From: Propionibacteriaceae bacterium
GTDB lineage: Bacteria; Actinomycetota; Actinomycetes; Propionibacteriales; Propionibacteriaceae
NCBI GenBank assembly: GCA_009782785.1
Contig: WRIJ01000001.1
Coordinates: forward strand, 185,306 to 249,305
Length of the DNA: 64,000 nucleotides
Reading direction: 5' to 3'
The notes under the pieces: generated by a model
Databases searched by the model: none
What the model was told of the DNA's origin: nothing
Seen by the model: the letters and a program-made list of their open reading frames with translations, nothing else
Position numbers and translations under genes: made by a program
In this document: piece after piece, positions 1 to 9,645 of the stretch
How the letters are laid out: each line of letters opens with the position of its first letter
Numbering within the stretch: the first letter of the stretch is position 1

Positions 1-41
1 GATTCACTAGTGGTTCGCTCCACCGTAGCTGTCCTGGTCAT
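1..41 (-). CDS. hisB: Imidazoleglycerol-phosphate dehydratase, N-terminal fragment (window edge)
   Basis: Only the first 13 codons are inside the window. They read MTRTATVERTTSE, which matches the usual start of HisB (M-S-R-T-A-x-V-E-R-x-T). The ATG overlaps the hisC stop codon in an ATGA arrangement, the normal translational coupling in actinobacterial hisD-hisC-hisB operons. HisB dehydrates imidazole glycerol phosphate in histidine synthesis. The identification rests on this short start plus gene order. Confidence 0.8.
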   Translation of the reverse strand, partial: MTRTATVERTTSE

Positions 42-1126
42 GAACTCATCCTTTCCTTGGCTGCTATCGTCGACAAGGCTGCCATGAACTCATCCATTTC
101 TTCAGCCGTACCAATAGAGGTACGAAGATAGCTACCCACACCAGTGTCGCGTACGAGGATGCCCTGGTCAACCAATGCCTCCCACGTGTCGTGCGGGTTG
201 GCGAAAGGCCCAAAGAGGAAGAAGTTAGCTTGAGAATCTTTCGCCTCCAAGTCGAGACCCCTCACCTGAGTCATGGTGGATTCACGCAAAGAGCGTAATT
301 CTTCCACCTGGGCCATCATGGTGTCAGCATTATCCAGTGCAACCTCTGCAATGCCTTGAGTGATAGAGCTGAGGTGATAGGGCAAACGTACGATACGTAG
401 GGCATCAATGACTGCTGGGCAGGCAGCAACATATCCGACTCGAGCGCCAGCAAAAGCGAATGCTTTAGACATGGTGCGCACCACGAGCAGTCTCGGGTAG
501 TGAGTCAGGAGTTCGAGGGCACTGGGCGCAGAAGAAAACTCTTGGTACGCCTCATCAACCACAACAATTCCTGGTGTGCGATCAAGGATCATCGTGATCA
601 CGCTCAAATCTGTGGTCACCCCGGTTGGATTGTCAGGACTGGCAATAGCCACCACATCATAAGGCCCTTCGTTGAGTGCCGTGTCAGCCACCTCGGCAGT
701 GATCCGATAATCCTTGGTCTTGTTCGCCGTGACAAATTCGGTGTGGGAACCCCGGGCGTACTCGGGGTACATCGAGTAGCTGGGTGAAAAACTCAGCATC
801 CTTCGACCTGGGCCACCAAAAGCCCCCAGAATCTGGCTCCAAATCTCATTAGACCCATTTGCTGCCCAGAGGTTCTCAGCTTGTAGGCCGTACCCGAGGT
901 AGGAGCTGAGTTTCTCACGCAAGGTACGCACTTCCCGGTCGGGATAACGATTGATAGTAGAGCTGGCTGCAGCAACAGCCTTGCTCATCGCGACACGAAT
1001 CTCATCGGAGGGTGGGAACGGGTTCTCATTAGTATTCAACCGTACGCGGACATCGAGTTGAGGAGCCCCGTAGGGGGCAATCCCCTTCAGCTCTTCGCGA
1101 ATAGGAAGCCCACGATCATCAGTCAT
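38..1126 (-). CDS. hisC: Histidinol-phosphate aminotransferase
   Basis: This is a 362-residue PLP-dependent class I/II aminotransferase that makes histidinol phosphate from imidazole acetol phosphate with glutamate as donor. Visible motifs are the N-terminal YGAPQLDVRVRLNTNENP segment typical of HisC, the ASPDNPTG loop, the VVVDEAYQEF strand, and TMSKAFAFAGARVGY, whose Lys (about residue 221) should form the Schiff base. Length is normal for the family. Its start overlaps the end of hisD by 8 bp and its stop overlaps hisB, so the three genes are probably one transcript. HisC and aromatic aminotransferases resemble each other, but the his operon context settles the role. Confidence 0.96.
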   Translation of the reverse strand: MTDDRGLPIREELKGIAPYGAPQLDVRVRLNTNENPFPPSDEIRVAMSKAVAAASSTINRYPDREVRTLREKLSSYLGYGLQAENLWAANGSNEIWSQILGAFGGPGRRMLSFSPSYSMYPEYARGSHTEFVTANKTKDYRITAEVADTALNEGPYDVVAIASPDNPTGVTTDLSVITMILDRTPGIVVVDEAYQEFSSAPSALELLTHYPRLLVVRTMSKAFAFAGARVGYVAACPAVIDALRIVRLPYHLSSITQGIAEVALDNADTMMAQVEELRSLRESTMTQVRGLDLEAKDSQANFFLFGPFANPHDTWEALVDQGILVRDTGVGSYLRTSIGTAEEMDEFMAALSTIAAKERMSS

Positions 1127-2411
1127 CGGTGCACCTCACAGCTATTGCTTGCCCGTGTCCGGGGAGATTTTCAGCCATGGCAAAGGTTTGCACTCCATCA
1201 GCGACTCGACGAAGACCGAGGCGAGAATAGGTAATGATGTGGACTGTTTTGTAGAAAGCCCGGGCAGTCAAACCAGAGGAGTGCCTGGCCGTACCTGACG
1301 TGGGAAGCACATGGGTGGAACCTGCCGAATAGTCACCCAAGGACACTGGTGAATACTCGCCCACAAAGATGGCACCAGCATTAGTGATCTTTGTCGCAAC
1401 CTCATGGGCATCACGAGTATGGATTTCAAGGTGTTCAGCACCATAGGCATTGACGACATCAATACCCTGATCGATATCTCGTACGAGCATCATTGCTGAT
1501 TGGGGCCCAGCTAATGCTGTCGTGATGCGCTCGGCGTGGAGGGATTGGGGCACCATGGTGGCCAATTCCTTCTCAACGTCTTCCACCAGTTGTTCACTAG
1601 TGGTGACCAAAACAGAACCAGCGCCCGGATCATGTTCAGCTTGGCTCAGAAGATCAGCAGCAACAAAGGCCGGGGTGGCACTGTCGTCAGCGAGAAGAGC
1701 GATCTCGGTGGGGCCAGCCTCGGAATCTATCCCAACCAGACCTTTGACAAGGCGTTTCGCAGCGACAACATAGATGTTTCCTGGTCCTGTGATCATGTCT
1801 ACACTCTCACAGACTCCCTCGACCCCATAGGCAAACATCGCAATGGCCTGAGCACCACCCACAGCGTAAATCTCATCAACACCAAGCAGGTGGCAGAGAG
1901 CCAAGATGGTCGGATGGGGCAATCCATCCGGGCCAGGCGGGGAAGCAACTGCTAGCGACGTGACACCCGCAGCCTGGGCTGGAATGACATTCATTAATAC
2001 AGATGATGCTAGGGGCGCCAAACCGCCGGGAACATACAGCCCAACGCGATTAACTGGAATAGATTTAATGGTGACCTCAGCACCTTCATCAACATCAACA
2101 GTGATGGTATCAGCGAGACGCTCTTGAGCCGCGACAATTCGGCGCCTCTCGACAGCTTCCTCCATAGCCTGGCGCAATGAGGGATCGAGGGCCCCAGCGC
2201 ATTCCTGAGCACGACCAGGGTCGACACGCAAAGACTCAGGGACAACACCATCGAATTTTTCAGAGAATTCCTTGATTGCTTCTTCACCGCGAACTCGTAC
2301 TGCCTCACAAATCGGTGCGACAGCTTCGAGCCCCTGAGCTACGTCAAAGCTTCCCCGAGGTAGGACGTGGCTATAGTCTCCCATCAGGGATCTGCAGTCG
2401 ATAATTTTCAC
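1119..2411 (-). CDS. hisD: Histidinol dehydrogenase
   Basis: HisD is a 430-residue zinc enzyme that oxidises histidinol to histidine in two NAD-dependent steps, the last reactions of the pathway. The sequence shows the family core: PVNRVGLYVPGG, the SVLMNVIPAQAAGV segment, AVGGAQAIAMFAYG, the substrate/NAD stretch DMITGPGNIYV, and the metal-binding AEH in NAYGAEHLEI, followed by GEYSPVSLGDYSAGSTHVLPT. It is full length. The gene lies 9 bp downstream of a small membrane protein gene and overlaps hisC, so it probably belongs to a dnaE-membrane protein-hisDCB transcription unit or has a promoter inside the preceding gene. Confidence 0.97.
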   Translation of the reverse strand: MKIIDCRSLMGDYSHVLPRGSFDVAQGLEAVAPICEAVRVRGEEAIKEFSEKFDGVVPESLRVDPGRAQECAGALDPSLRQAMEEAVERRRIVAAQERLADTITVDVDEGAEVTIKSIPVNRVGLYVPGGLAPLASSVLMNVIPAQAAGVTSLAVASPPGPDGLPHPTILALCHLLGVDEIYAVGGAQAIAMFAYGVEGVCESVDMITGPGNIYVVAAKRLVKGLVGIDSEAGPTEIALLADDSATPAFVAADLLSQAEHDPGAGSVLVTTSEQLVEDVEKELATMVPQSLHAERITTALAGPQSAMMLVRDIDQGIDVVNAYGAEHLEIHTRDAHEVATKITNAGAIFVGEYSPVSLGDYSAGSTHVLPTSGTARHSSGLTARAFYKTVHIITYSRLGLRRVADGVQTFAMAENLPGHGQAIAVRCTDD

Positions 2412-2420
2412 CGCACTATC

Positions 2421-2981
2421 CTACCCGACCTGGTCGGTTTCCACCGGGGATATGTCTCCAACAGGAACATGGGTAAACCATCGCTGGCGATAGCCAAGCA
2501 ACCCAATGATGATAGGCACCATGGCCATTCCCACCCAGATAGCTAAAGGAACCCAGGTCCCACCAGCAAAATCGATGCTGACGACATCGCCTTGGGCTGC
2601 TGAGGCAATGCGTTGTTCAAAATCACGTGGCCCAATAAACTCACCAGTGATTCGGGCTAGGACACCAGCAAGAAGACTTCCCACTCCACCTAAGAATGTG
2701 AGGATCCCACTAGCGAGGTTTTTAAACAAAATCCAGGCAGCCACACCCACGATAAGCCCGCTGAGTGCACCGATTATACAGAAGACGACATCCGTACCTG
2801 CAGCTTGGGCAAGAGCTGACTGCGGAATGCTAGCTCGAAAATCGTCAGCGATCTGGTAGGCAGGCAAGGTCACGATGCGATTCCAGATAATGCCTGATGC
2901 GATAGCAATGATCGCAATGACGATGCAATAAATAAGGAATTCTGATTGGTGTCTCTTGACTTGCCCGCGAAATGTAGCCAT
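2421..2981 (-). CDS. Small membrane protein of unknown function, four predicted helices
   Basis: The product has 186 residues. Hydrophobic stretches are visible at about residues 17-36, 66-87, 90-112 and 146-166, so it is an integral membrane protein with a basic N-terminus (KRHQ) and an acidic C-terminal tail. I recognise no catalytic motif. Similar uncharacterised membrane proteins, in the manner of DUF2567, sit next to dnaE or hisD in several actinobacteria, but I cannot confirm that family here. The gene begins 2 bp after the dnaE stop and ends 9 bp before hisD, so it is almost certainly cotranscribed with both. Confidence 0.7.
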   Translation of the reverse strand: MATFRGQVKRHQSEFLIYCIVIAIIAIASGIIWNRIVTLPAYQIADDFRASIPQSALAQAAGTDVVFCIIGALSGLIVGVAAWILFKNLASGILTFLGGVGSLLAGVLARITGEFIGPRDFEQRIASAAQGDVVSIDFAGGTWVPLAIWVGMAMVPIIIGLLGYRQRWFTHVPVGDISPVETDQVG

Positions 2982-2983
2982 AA

Positions 2984-5900
2984 CTATGACTTCCCCAGCT
3001 CGACAGCACTAGCCCCGAGAAGTGCTTTCAACTCAGAAATGAGTTCCATGGATGTAGCTACAGTGTCTGACAAACGGAAGGTTTTCGTGTGATCAGGGGA
3101 GATCATTTTCAGCCACACCGATGACGTACCAGGATGGGTGCTCAAAGTTTTTTTCAACGTGTCCATGACTGTACGCGAGACCCGATTCATGGACAAACAT
3201 AGGGTGATTGCACTCGAAGTGTCGGCTTGGAGATCCAAAGGACGTATCGTACGCACAATGAAGTCGATTCCCTCATCTGAACGCGGTCGAACAGAGCCAT
3301 CCACCTGGACCACTGTGTCTGGAATGAGTTGAACCCCATATTCTCGATAGGCTTTCGAGAAAAGCTGAACCACAATGGAGGTATCCAAATCCTCCAAGGT
3401 GACCTGCGCATAGATCTCCCCCTTCTTGGTTTTCTTGCGAACCACCGAGGTGATCATTCCAGCAAGTTTGAGTGCCTTATGCGGCTCAGTTACCTCTTTG
3501 ACCTGAGCAAGGGCCATGTCACGATGGCTGTGAATGACAGATTCTGCCCCATTGAGTGGATGATCGGAAACATAGAGTCCCAACATTTCTCGTTCATAAG
3601 CCAATTTCGTGGATTTGTCCCAATCAGGGAGTTCAGGAATAGGTTCAGAAAAAGACAAAGCACCACCAACTTCTGGCACCGTACCAAAAAGGTCGTCTTG
3701 CCCATAGGATTGGTTCTTTTTCATCTCCAGTACGGAGTCAATTGCGGACTCGTACACTTCGAGAAGAGATCGGCGAGTATGACCCAAAGAGTCGAATGCC
3801 CCAGCCAAAATCAAAGACTCCACCACACGTTTATTGCACACTGTTGCAGAAACATGATCAAGGAACTGATAGAAATCCTGGGCAGGGCCATGCTCTTGGC
3901 GTGCTTGAATGATCGCATCCACCACACCAGCACCAACATTGCGTACGGCAGTCAAGCCAAAACGTACCGACTCCCCTACTGGAGTGAACATCGCTTGAGA
4001 CTCATTGACATCTGGGGGAAGAATGGTCACCCCCATCCTGCGGCTTTCAGCCAAATAGATCGCTGAGCGATCCTTATCATTGCGCACCGATTCCAACACA
4101 GCCGCCATGTATTCAGCCGGATAATTCGCTTTGAAATAGGCCGTCCAATAGGAGACGAGACCATAACCAGCGGTGTGGGATTTATTGAAAGCATATCCGC
4201 CAAAGGGTGCCATGACATCCCACAGCGCTTTCGCTGCCGCAGCAGAGAATCCGTTCTTGGCCATTCCCTGGATAAAAGGATCAAGTTGAGCTTCAATGGC
4301 TTCTTGCTTTTTCTTACCCATCGCCTGGCGAAGCAAATCTGCACCTGACATCGTGAAACCAGCAAGTTCACGAGTAATAGCCATCAGTTGCTCCTGGTAA
4401 ACCAACAGATGATAGGTCACTCCCAGGATCGGCTCTAGAGCATCCTTCAGCTCAGGATGTATGGGTGTGCAAGCTTCGCGGCCATTTTTTCGATCAGCAT
4501 ATTTTTGGTGTGCCTTAGCAGCCATCGGCCCTGGACGATAGAGAGCCAACACAGCCGCGATATCTTCGAAGTGTGTAGGAGCCATCGATTTCAGCAAGGC
4601 TCGCATAGGTCCACTATCGAGCTGGAAAACACTCAGCGTTTCACCACTAGCCAACAGTTCATAGGTTTTCGGGTCGTCGAGACTCAGATCCAAAACTTCA
4701 ACATCTATGCCACGATTCTCTTTAATGAGCGCAATAGCGTGATCGATGATCCCAAGGTTTCTCAACCCCAAGACGTCCATCTTCATCAGTCCCATTTCTT
4801 CACATTGAGGGTACGAAAAACCGGTCAGCCGTACACCGTCGTCACGCATATGTAGGGGAATAACATCCATCAGAGGTTCGGAACTGAGAATAACAGCAGC
4901 GGCATGTACTCCTGTCCCACGAATGAGGCCCTCGATTCCTCGACCGGTATCGACAACTTCACTGACTTCCCCATCGGATTCGTACAGTGCCCTGAAATCC
5001 TGAGCCTCGGGGTATCGCTCATGAGCCGTATCAAAGAAATCACCCAAGGTGAGTTTTCCTTGAGGATCATGGGGCATAGTTTTGACAATCTTTTCACCAA
5101 GTTGGAAAGGCTTTTCCAGGATTCGCGCCGAATCTTTGATCGCGTTTTTGGCTTTGATGGCATTGAACGTATTGACTTGTGCTGTGTATTCCTCACCATA
5201 GGTGTGCGACAAGTACGCGAGGACTCTGTCACGTTTACGATCGTCAACATCCAGATCAACATCAGGGGGAGAAACACGATCAGGGTTGAGGAACCTTTCA
5301 AAAATCAGACCATGTTTGATCGGATCGAGTTCAGTGATACGAGTTAAATAGGCCACCATTGACCCGGTTGCTGAACCACGTCCAGGTCCTACGCGAATCC
5401 CGGATTCTCGGGCAAAACGGCAAATATCGGAGACCACCAAAAAGTAGGCCGAAAAACCTAAAGGTTCAATGACTGCTAACTCTGCCTTGACGCGCTCGCG
5501 TACTGAAACAGGGACATCATCTCCGTAGCGAAGATTCATTCCCTCTTCAAGCTTCTTGCGAAGCCAAGTCACCTGGGTTTCACCCTCAGGAACTTTAAAC
5601 TGCGGCATGCGGTCAACGCGGGCAAACACCTCCTCATAAGATTCGACTCTCTCAGCGATATCGAGGGTGGTCGAACAGGCTTCACCCACGTCATAGAAGA
5701 GCTCCTGCATCTCCATTGGGGAGCGAAGATAATACCCTGACCCTGAGAACCTGAATCTCTTTTCATCGGACTTATTGCGCCCTACCCCTATACACAGCAG
5801 GTTGTCGTGAGCATCAGCCTGATCGGCAGTGACATAGTGTGAATCATTGGTCGCTACGAGGCGTAAATTCAGATCCTTCGCCAGCTTCAATAGGTCACTG

Positions 5901-6520
5901 CGAACCACGGATTCAATCTCAATCCCATGGTCCATCAGTTCCACAAAGTAGTTGTCGGCTCCTAGGATGTCACGATAGGTGGCAGCAACCTCCCGCGCCT
6001 CATCGTACTGGCCCAACCGTAGTCTGGTTTGCACTGCACCAGAGGGACATCCGGTCGTACCCATGAGACCTTCACTATATTGGGTAATGATGTCCATATC
6101 CATGCGGGGTTTCATGTAGTAACCCTCAAAGCTTGCCAGTGAACTCAACCGGAAGAGGTTGTGTAATCCTGTCGCATTGCGCGCCAGCAGAGTCATATGG
6201 GTGTAGCGACCTCCCCCAGCGACATCTTTCCCGCCTTCAAGATCAACATCTTGAGCTTCGCGTTTCCCACTGGCCCAGAACTCTTGTTCGCGAGATTGCC
6301 GCGTACTAGGAGCCACATAGGCTTCGATCCCGATGATCGGTTTCACACTCGAGCTCGCAGCAGCAGTATAGAATTCGTAGGCTCCGAACATATTCCCATG
6401 ATCGGTCATAGCGATAGCCGGCATCCCCATGCGCTCAGCTTCTTTGATGAGTGCTCCCGTTTTAGCCGCACCATCCAACATGGAGTATTCCGTGTGGACA
6501 TGAAGGTGGACGAAAGACAC
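2984..6520 (-). CDS. dnaE: DNA polymerase III subunit alpha
   Basis: DnaE is the replicative polymerase catalytic subunit, here 1178 residues, the usual DnaE1 size. In order it has an N-terminal PHP domain (LHVHTEYSMLDGAAK, AMTDHGNMFGAYEF), the polymerase palm with GPGRGSATGS and the catalytic acidic motif PDVDLDVDD, the finger segments (RGTGVHAAAVILS, ALYRPGPM, QEQLMAI, AFNKSHTAGYG), and a C-terminal OB fold and tail. The palm motif is usually written PDFDIDFDD, so two Phe are replaced by Val while the Asp residues are kept. The PHP metal-binding His and Asp residues look intact, so proofreading by this domain is plausible. The gene follows lgt at 66 bp and precedes a membrane protein gene at 2 bp. 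Confidence 0.97.
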   Translation of the reverse strand: MSFVHLHVHTEYSMLDGAAKTGALIKEAERMGMPAIAMTDHGNMFGAYEFYTAAASSSVKPIIGIEAYVAPSTRQSREQEFWASGKREAQDVDLEGGKDVAGGGRYTHMTLLARNATGLHNLFRLSSLASFEGYYMKPRMDMDIITQYSEGLMGTTGCPSGAVQTRLRLGQYDEAREVAATYRDILGADNYFVELMDHGIEIESVVRSDLLKLAKDLNLRLVATNDSHYVTADQADAHDNLLCIGVGRNKSDEKRFRFSGSGYYLRSPMEMQELFYDVGEACSTTLDIAERVESYEEVFARVDRMPQFKVPEGETQVTWLRKKLEEGMNLRYGDDVPVSVRERVKAELAVIEPLGFSAYFLVVSDICRFARESGIRVGPGRGSATGSMVAYLTRITELDPIKHGLIFERFLNPDRVSPPDVDLDVDDRKRDRVLAYLSHTYGEEYTAQVNTFNAIKAKNAIKDSARILEKPFQLGEKIVKTMPHDPQGKLTLGDFFDTAHERYPEAQDFRALYESDGEVSEVVDTGRGIEGLIRGTGVHAAAVILSSEPLMDVIPLHMRDDGVRLTGFSYPQCEEMGLMKMDVLGLRNLGIIDHAIALIKENRGIDVEVLDLSLDDPKTYELLASGETLSVFQLDSGPMRALLKSMAPTHFEDIAAVLALYRPGPMAAKAHQKYADRKNGREACTPIHPELKDALEPILGVTYHLLVYQEQLMAITRELAGFTMSGADLLRQAMGKKKQEAIEAQLDPFIQGMAKNGFSAAAAKALWDVMAPFGGYAFNKSHTAGYGLVSYWTAYFKANYPAEYMAAVLESVRNDKDRSAIYLAESRRMGVTILPPDVNESQAMFTPVGESVRFGLTAVRNVGAGVVDAIIQARQEHGPAQDFYQFLDHVSATVCNKRVVESLILAGAFDSLGHTRRSLLEVYESAIDSVLEMKKNQSYGQDDLFGTVPEVGGALSFSEPIPELPDWDKSTKLAYEREMLGLYVSDHPLNGAESVIHSHRDMALAQVKEVTEPHKALKLAGMITSVVRKKTKKGEIYAQVTLEDLDTSIVVQLFSKAYREYGVQLIPDTVVQVDGSVRPRSDEGIDFIVRTIRPLDLQADTSSAITLCLSMNRVSRTVMDTLKKTLSTHPGTSSVWLKMISPDHTKTFRLSDTVATSMELISELKALLGASAVELGKS

Positions 6521-6586
6521 AACTCGCTCCTTGTTTTCAGTACGGGACGTACCTGGCCTCGAAAGCCTTGGATAACCAGGATTAGC

Positions 6587-7405
6587 TTAGTCTAGTGAAG
6601 TCCTCATCTTCGACCTTTCTCGGCGAATAGCCAGGACTAAGATCGTCACTCCGATCAGGAACACCGCTAGCACCACCCAGCTATTGACTCTCCATCCGCC
6701 GAGATGGTGAACAGGATCTATGCGCAGTAACTCGATCCAGAACCGTCCACACGAATAGATGACCAAGTAGGCACCAAAGAGGATCCCGCTACCGATGCGA
6801 GCTTTCTTCCCGATCCAGATGAGTAACCCAACACCTGCGAAATTCCACAACATCTCGTAAAGAAACGTGGGATGGAAGGTGGCGAATTGCCCATAGCCGC
6901 TCACTCGATGCTGGTAGTCAATTTCGAGAGCCCATGGGAGAGTGGTCGGTTTTCCATAGAGTTCCTGATTCCACCAGTTGCCTAGTCGTCCGATTCCCTG
7001 AGCGAGAAGGAACGCCGGTGCTACCGTGTCAGCAATGGTCCTAAAAGAGAAACGATAGAGCCTCGACAGGAGCAGTGCCGAGAGGAACCCGAAAGTGATG
7101 CCGCCTAAGATGCCTAATCCTCCCTCCCACACAAAGAAGATTCGATACCATGTGCCCGTGGGTGAAAAGTATCGTGGCCATTCAATGATGATCCAATAAA
7201 TTCGCGCGCCCACAATTCCTAGCACAATAGAAATCAGGACAAGATTCTCGAATTTTTCAACACTCTCCCCTGTCGACTTCCACCGGTGTCGCACCCAAAA
7301 GAAGGCGATGACGATCCCGGTGAGGATCGACAAAGCATACCCACGCAGCGGGATAGGGCCCAGGTACCAGACCCCAACTGAGGGACTAGGGATGAACAGT
7401 GCCAT
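6587..7405 (-). CDS. lgt: Prolipoprotein diacylglyceryl transferase
   Basis: Lgt moves diacylglycerol from phosphatidylglycerol to the lipobox Cys of prolipoproteins in the cytoplasmic membrane. The 272-residue protein has about seven hydrophobic segments, the N-terminal P-x-P-S-x-G-V-W-x-L-G-P-I-P-L-R-G-Y-A motif, and the Lgt signature GIGRLGNWWNQELYG around residues 137-151, then FHPTFLYEMLWN. The start is fixed by a strong AAGGAGG ribosome binding site. It begins directly after the hisI stop codon, so the two are cotranscribed. At least two lipoproteins encoded in this window are potential substrates. Confidence 0.96.
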   Translation of the reverse strand: MALFIPSPSVGVWYLGPIPLRGYALSILTGIVIAFFWVRHRWKSTGESVEKFENLVLISIVLGIVGARIYWIIIEWPRYFSPTGTWYRIFFVWEGGLGILGGITFGFLSALLLSRLYRFSFRTIADTVAPAFLLAQGIGRLGNWWNQELYGKPTTLPWALEIDYQHRVSGYGQFATFHPTFLYEMLWNFAGVGLLIWIGKKARIGSGILFGAYLVIYSCGRFWIELLRIDPVHHLGGWRVNSWVVLAVFLIGVTILVLAIRRERSKMRTSLD

Positions 7406-7747
7406 TCACCCTCCTTGACCAGTAGTGAGTTCCAGCGGTTCAAAAACATCAAAGCATGTCGCAGCATTGGTGTGACATGCTGGACCTACCTGATCAACAA
7501 TCACCAGGAGGGCATCACGGTCACAATCTACACGAACCTCATGGACATATTGAGTGTGGCCCGAAGTCTCTCCCTTCACCCAGTACGTCCCACGAGACCG
7601 AGACCAATAGGTGGCTTGACGGGTGTGGAGTGTACGACGAAGTGCCTCACTATCCATCCAGGCCACCATGAGTACCTGGTTCGTGGTGCGCTCTTGGACG
7701 ACAGCCACAATGAGACCCTGATCATTGAAGGTGATGTTCACCATCAT
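7406..7747 (-). CDS. hisI: Phosphoribosyl-AMP cyclohydrolase
   Basis: HisI opens the purine ring of phosphoribosyl-AMP in the third step of histidine synthesis. The 113-residue protein shows [34 protein letters not shown] and the metal-ligand region [27 protein letters not shown], all standard for the single-domain HisI without HisE. The open frame continues upstream to 7807, but that would run into the divergent peptidase gene. The ATGATG at 7747 preceded by GAGGTGGG is the more likely start. The gene is directly followed by lgt. Confidence 0.94.
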   Translation of the reverse strand: MMVNITFNDQGLIVAVVQERTTNQVLMVAWMDSEALRRTLHTRQATYWSRSRGTYWVKGETSGHTQYVHEVRVDCDRDALLVIVDQVGPACHTNAATCFDVFEPLELTTGQGG

Positions 7748-7795
7748 ATGGTATCCCACCTCAGAGCAGGACCTGAGCTCTAGTAGAGTCAACAC

Positions 7796-9625
7796 ATGGC
7801 AAATCATCGTGAATCGTCTTCGCTGGTCTTAGCCAGGGAGCTCGGGTATGGCCGACTTCGTTTGGGTGAGGGTTTCATCACTAATTCCCAAGGGTTCTGG
7901 CTCCAGTCGGATCCACGCGACAAGGGACGAACCACCCTGGTCACCCGAGACCAGTCAGGGGTACACGATCTCACGCCGGAAGCGGATCTGAGAACATCCA
8001 TCCACTCCTATGGTGGTGGTGCTCTCGGGTTTCGAGGGGAAGATCTGTGCTACTACGATCGCTTGACTTCTCAGGTGTGGGTGAAAGATTCTCATGATAC
8101 TCGGCCATTGACCGGGTTAGACCAGGCACATTATGCCGGATTCACTTTCTTGAGCAATCACGAAGTGGTGTGCGTACGAGAAGACCCGCATGCCACCAAC
8201 CCTGAATCTCTGGTTGTCATTGATCTTGCCCAGGGATGTATCAGCCGCACCCTGTCTGATCGCGCCGATTTCTACTTCTCCCCAGCCGTCTCTAGTGATG
8301 GCTGGATTTCTTGGATGGAGTACGATCACGGTTATATGCCCTGGGACACGACTCGGATTATGGTGATGTCCCCTGGTGGAGAAATTGAGGAAGTCGATGG
8401 TGGTGAGGGTGTTTCGAATCTCCATCCCCAATGGGAGTCTGGGAAGTCTTTGATCTTCCTGCGTGATGAATCCGGTTTTTGGAATTTTTACCGCTGGCAG
8501 GAGGGAACCATCACGAGACTCCATGATCACTGCTATGACTTTTGTGAACCACCATGGGTGATGGAGTCACCACCTTACGCCCTCGTGGACCAAGGGATTG
8601 GCTGTTCCTGGTGGGTCGATGGGATGTCCCATCTCGGCATGCTTGATTCCACAGGGAACCTGAATACTTTGGGGGTTTATTCCACGAGTCATGTGAGCCC
8701 AGCAGCCAACAACATGTCAGTAGTAAGTTTTGCCACACCCACCCAGAGCTCCACATTGAGTTGCTTGGACTGGGCAACAGGTACATCAACACCATTGGCG
8801 TACGAATCTGAGGTCTGCCTCCCTGGAGAGACGATAAGCATTGGGCGCCACCATACCTGGACTGCTCCTGGCGGTGAACCGTGCCGCCGCGCCTCTGCAT
8901 GGTTTTATCCACCCACAACAGAAGATGAGGCTCCACCGTTGTTGGTCCTAGCCCACAGTGGACCTACGAGCTTCTCTACGAATGCGTTTTCACTGATCAA
9001 GCAGTTTTTCACGAGCCGAGGAATAGGTATACTTGATGTCAACTATGCAGGTTCCTCGACCCTGGGGCGTGCAGCGCGAGAATCCCTCAATGGCTACTGG
9101 GGAATCACGGATGTTGATGATTGTGTTGATGCCGCCCAAGAGATCGTACGCCAAGGGAAAGCAGATGAGAACCGTCTTGCCATTATGGGGAGTTCAGCTG
9201 GCGGATTTACGGTGCTGCGGGCATTGACAACCACTTCTTTCTTCTCCGGGGGAATATCGGTGTATGGAATTGCAGATCTGGAGCTTCTTGATCGCCATAG
9301 TGAAAGATTTGAGAGCCATTACACGAGTGCTCTCATTGGAGCAACGAGTGCCCATGACCCGGTTTGGGTGGAGCGTTCTCCAGTTCACCATGTCACAAAC
9401 ATCCGTGGTTCTTTGCTTCTGCTTCAAGGCGAAGATGACACAGTTGTTCCCCCCGCCCAAGCGTTAGCGATGTATGAAGCAGCTCAAGTGCACAACATCG
9501 ATGCTGAATTGGTCATTTTCCCCGCTGAGGGCCATGGTTTCCGCCAAGGAGCCACCATTGAACAGGCGTACACCTCGATTATTGACTTTCTTTCTCGATG
9601 TTGGGGTTTGAATCCCTCACCATGA
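7796..9625 (+). CDS. S9 family (prolyl oligopeptidase-type) serine peptidase
   Basis: The protein has 609 residues. The N-terminal two thirds are repetitive strands in the manner of a beta-propeller (for example [36 protein letters not shown]), and the last 230 residues form an alpha/beta-hydrolase. The catalytic triad is visible: Ser467 in GSSAGGF, Asp548 in GEDDTVVPP, and His580 in EGHGF. There is no signal peptide, so it is probably cytoplasmic and acts on short peptides, as dipeptidyl or oligopeptidases of this family do. Exact specificity cannot be read from the sequence. The gene is divergent from hisI with a spacer under 50 bp and convergent with yggS. Confidence 0.93.
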   Translation: MANHRESSSLVLARELGYGRLRLGEGFITNSQGFWLQSDPRDKGRTTLVTRDQSGVHDLTPEADLRTSIHSYGGGALGFRGEDLCYYDRLTSQVWVKDSHDTRPLTGLDQAHYAGFTFLSNHEVVCVREDPHATNPESLVVIDLAQGCISRTLSDRADFYFSPAVSSDGWISWMEYDHGYMPWDTTRIMVMSPGGEIEEVDGGEGVSNLHPQWESGKSLIFLRDESGFWNFYRWQEGTITRLHDHCYDFCEPPWVMESPPYALVDQGIGCSWWVDGMSHLGMLDSTGNLNTLGVYSTSHVSPAANNMSVVSFATPTQSSTLSCLDWATGTSTPLAYESEVCLPGETISIGRHHTWTAPGGEPCRRASAWFYPPTTEDEAPPLLVLAHSGPTSFSTNAFSLIKQFFTSRGIGILDVNYAGSSTLGRAARESLNGYWGITDVDDCVDAAQEIVRQGKADENRLAIMGSSAGGFTVLRALTTTSFFSGGISVYGIADLELLDRHSERFESHYTSALIGATSAHDPVWVERSPVHHVTNIRGSLLLLQGEDDTVVPPAQALAMYEAAQVHNIDAELVIFPAEGHGFRQGATIEQAYTSIIDFLSRCWGLNPSP

Positions 9626-9645
9626 CGCTGTTGTAGTGATTGCGA

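Noticed and set aside
3329..4066. 245-residue open frame on the plus strand inside dnaE
   Set aside because: It is antisense to a conserved part of dnaE and matches no family; dnaE codon structure explains it.
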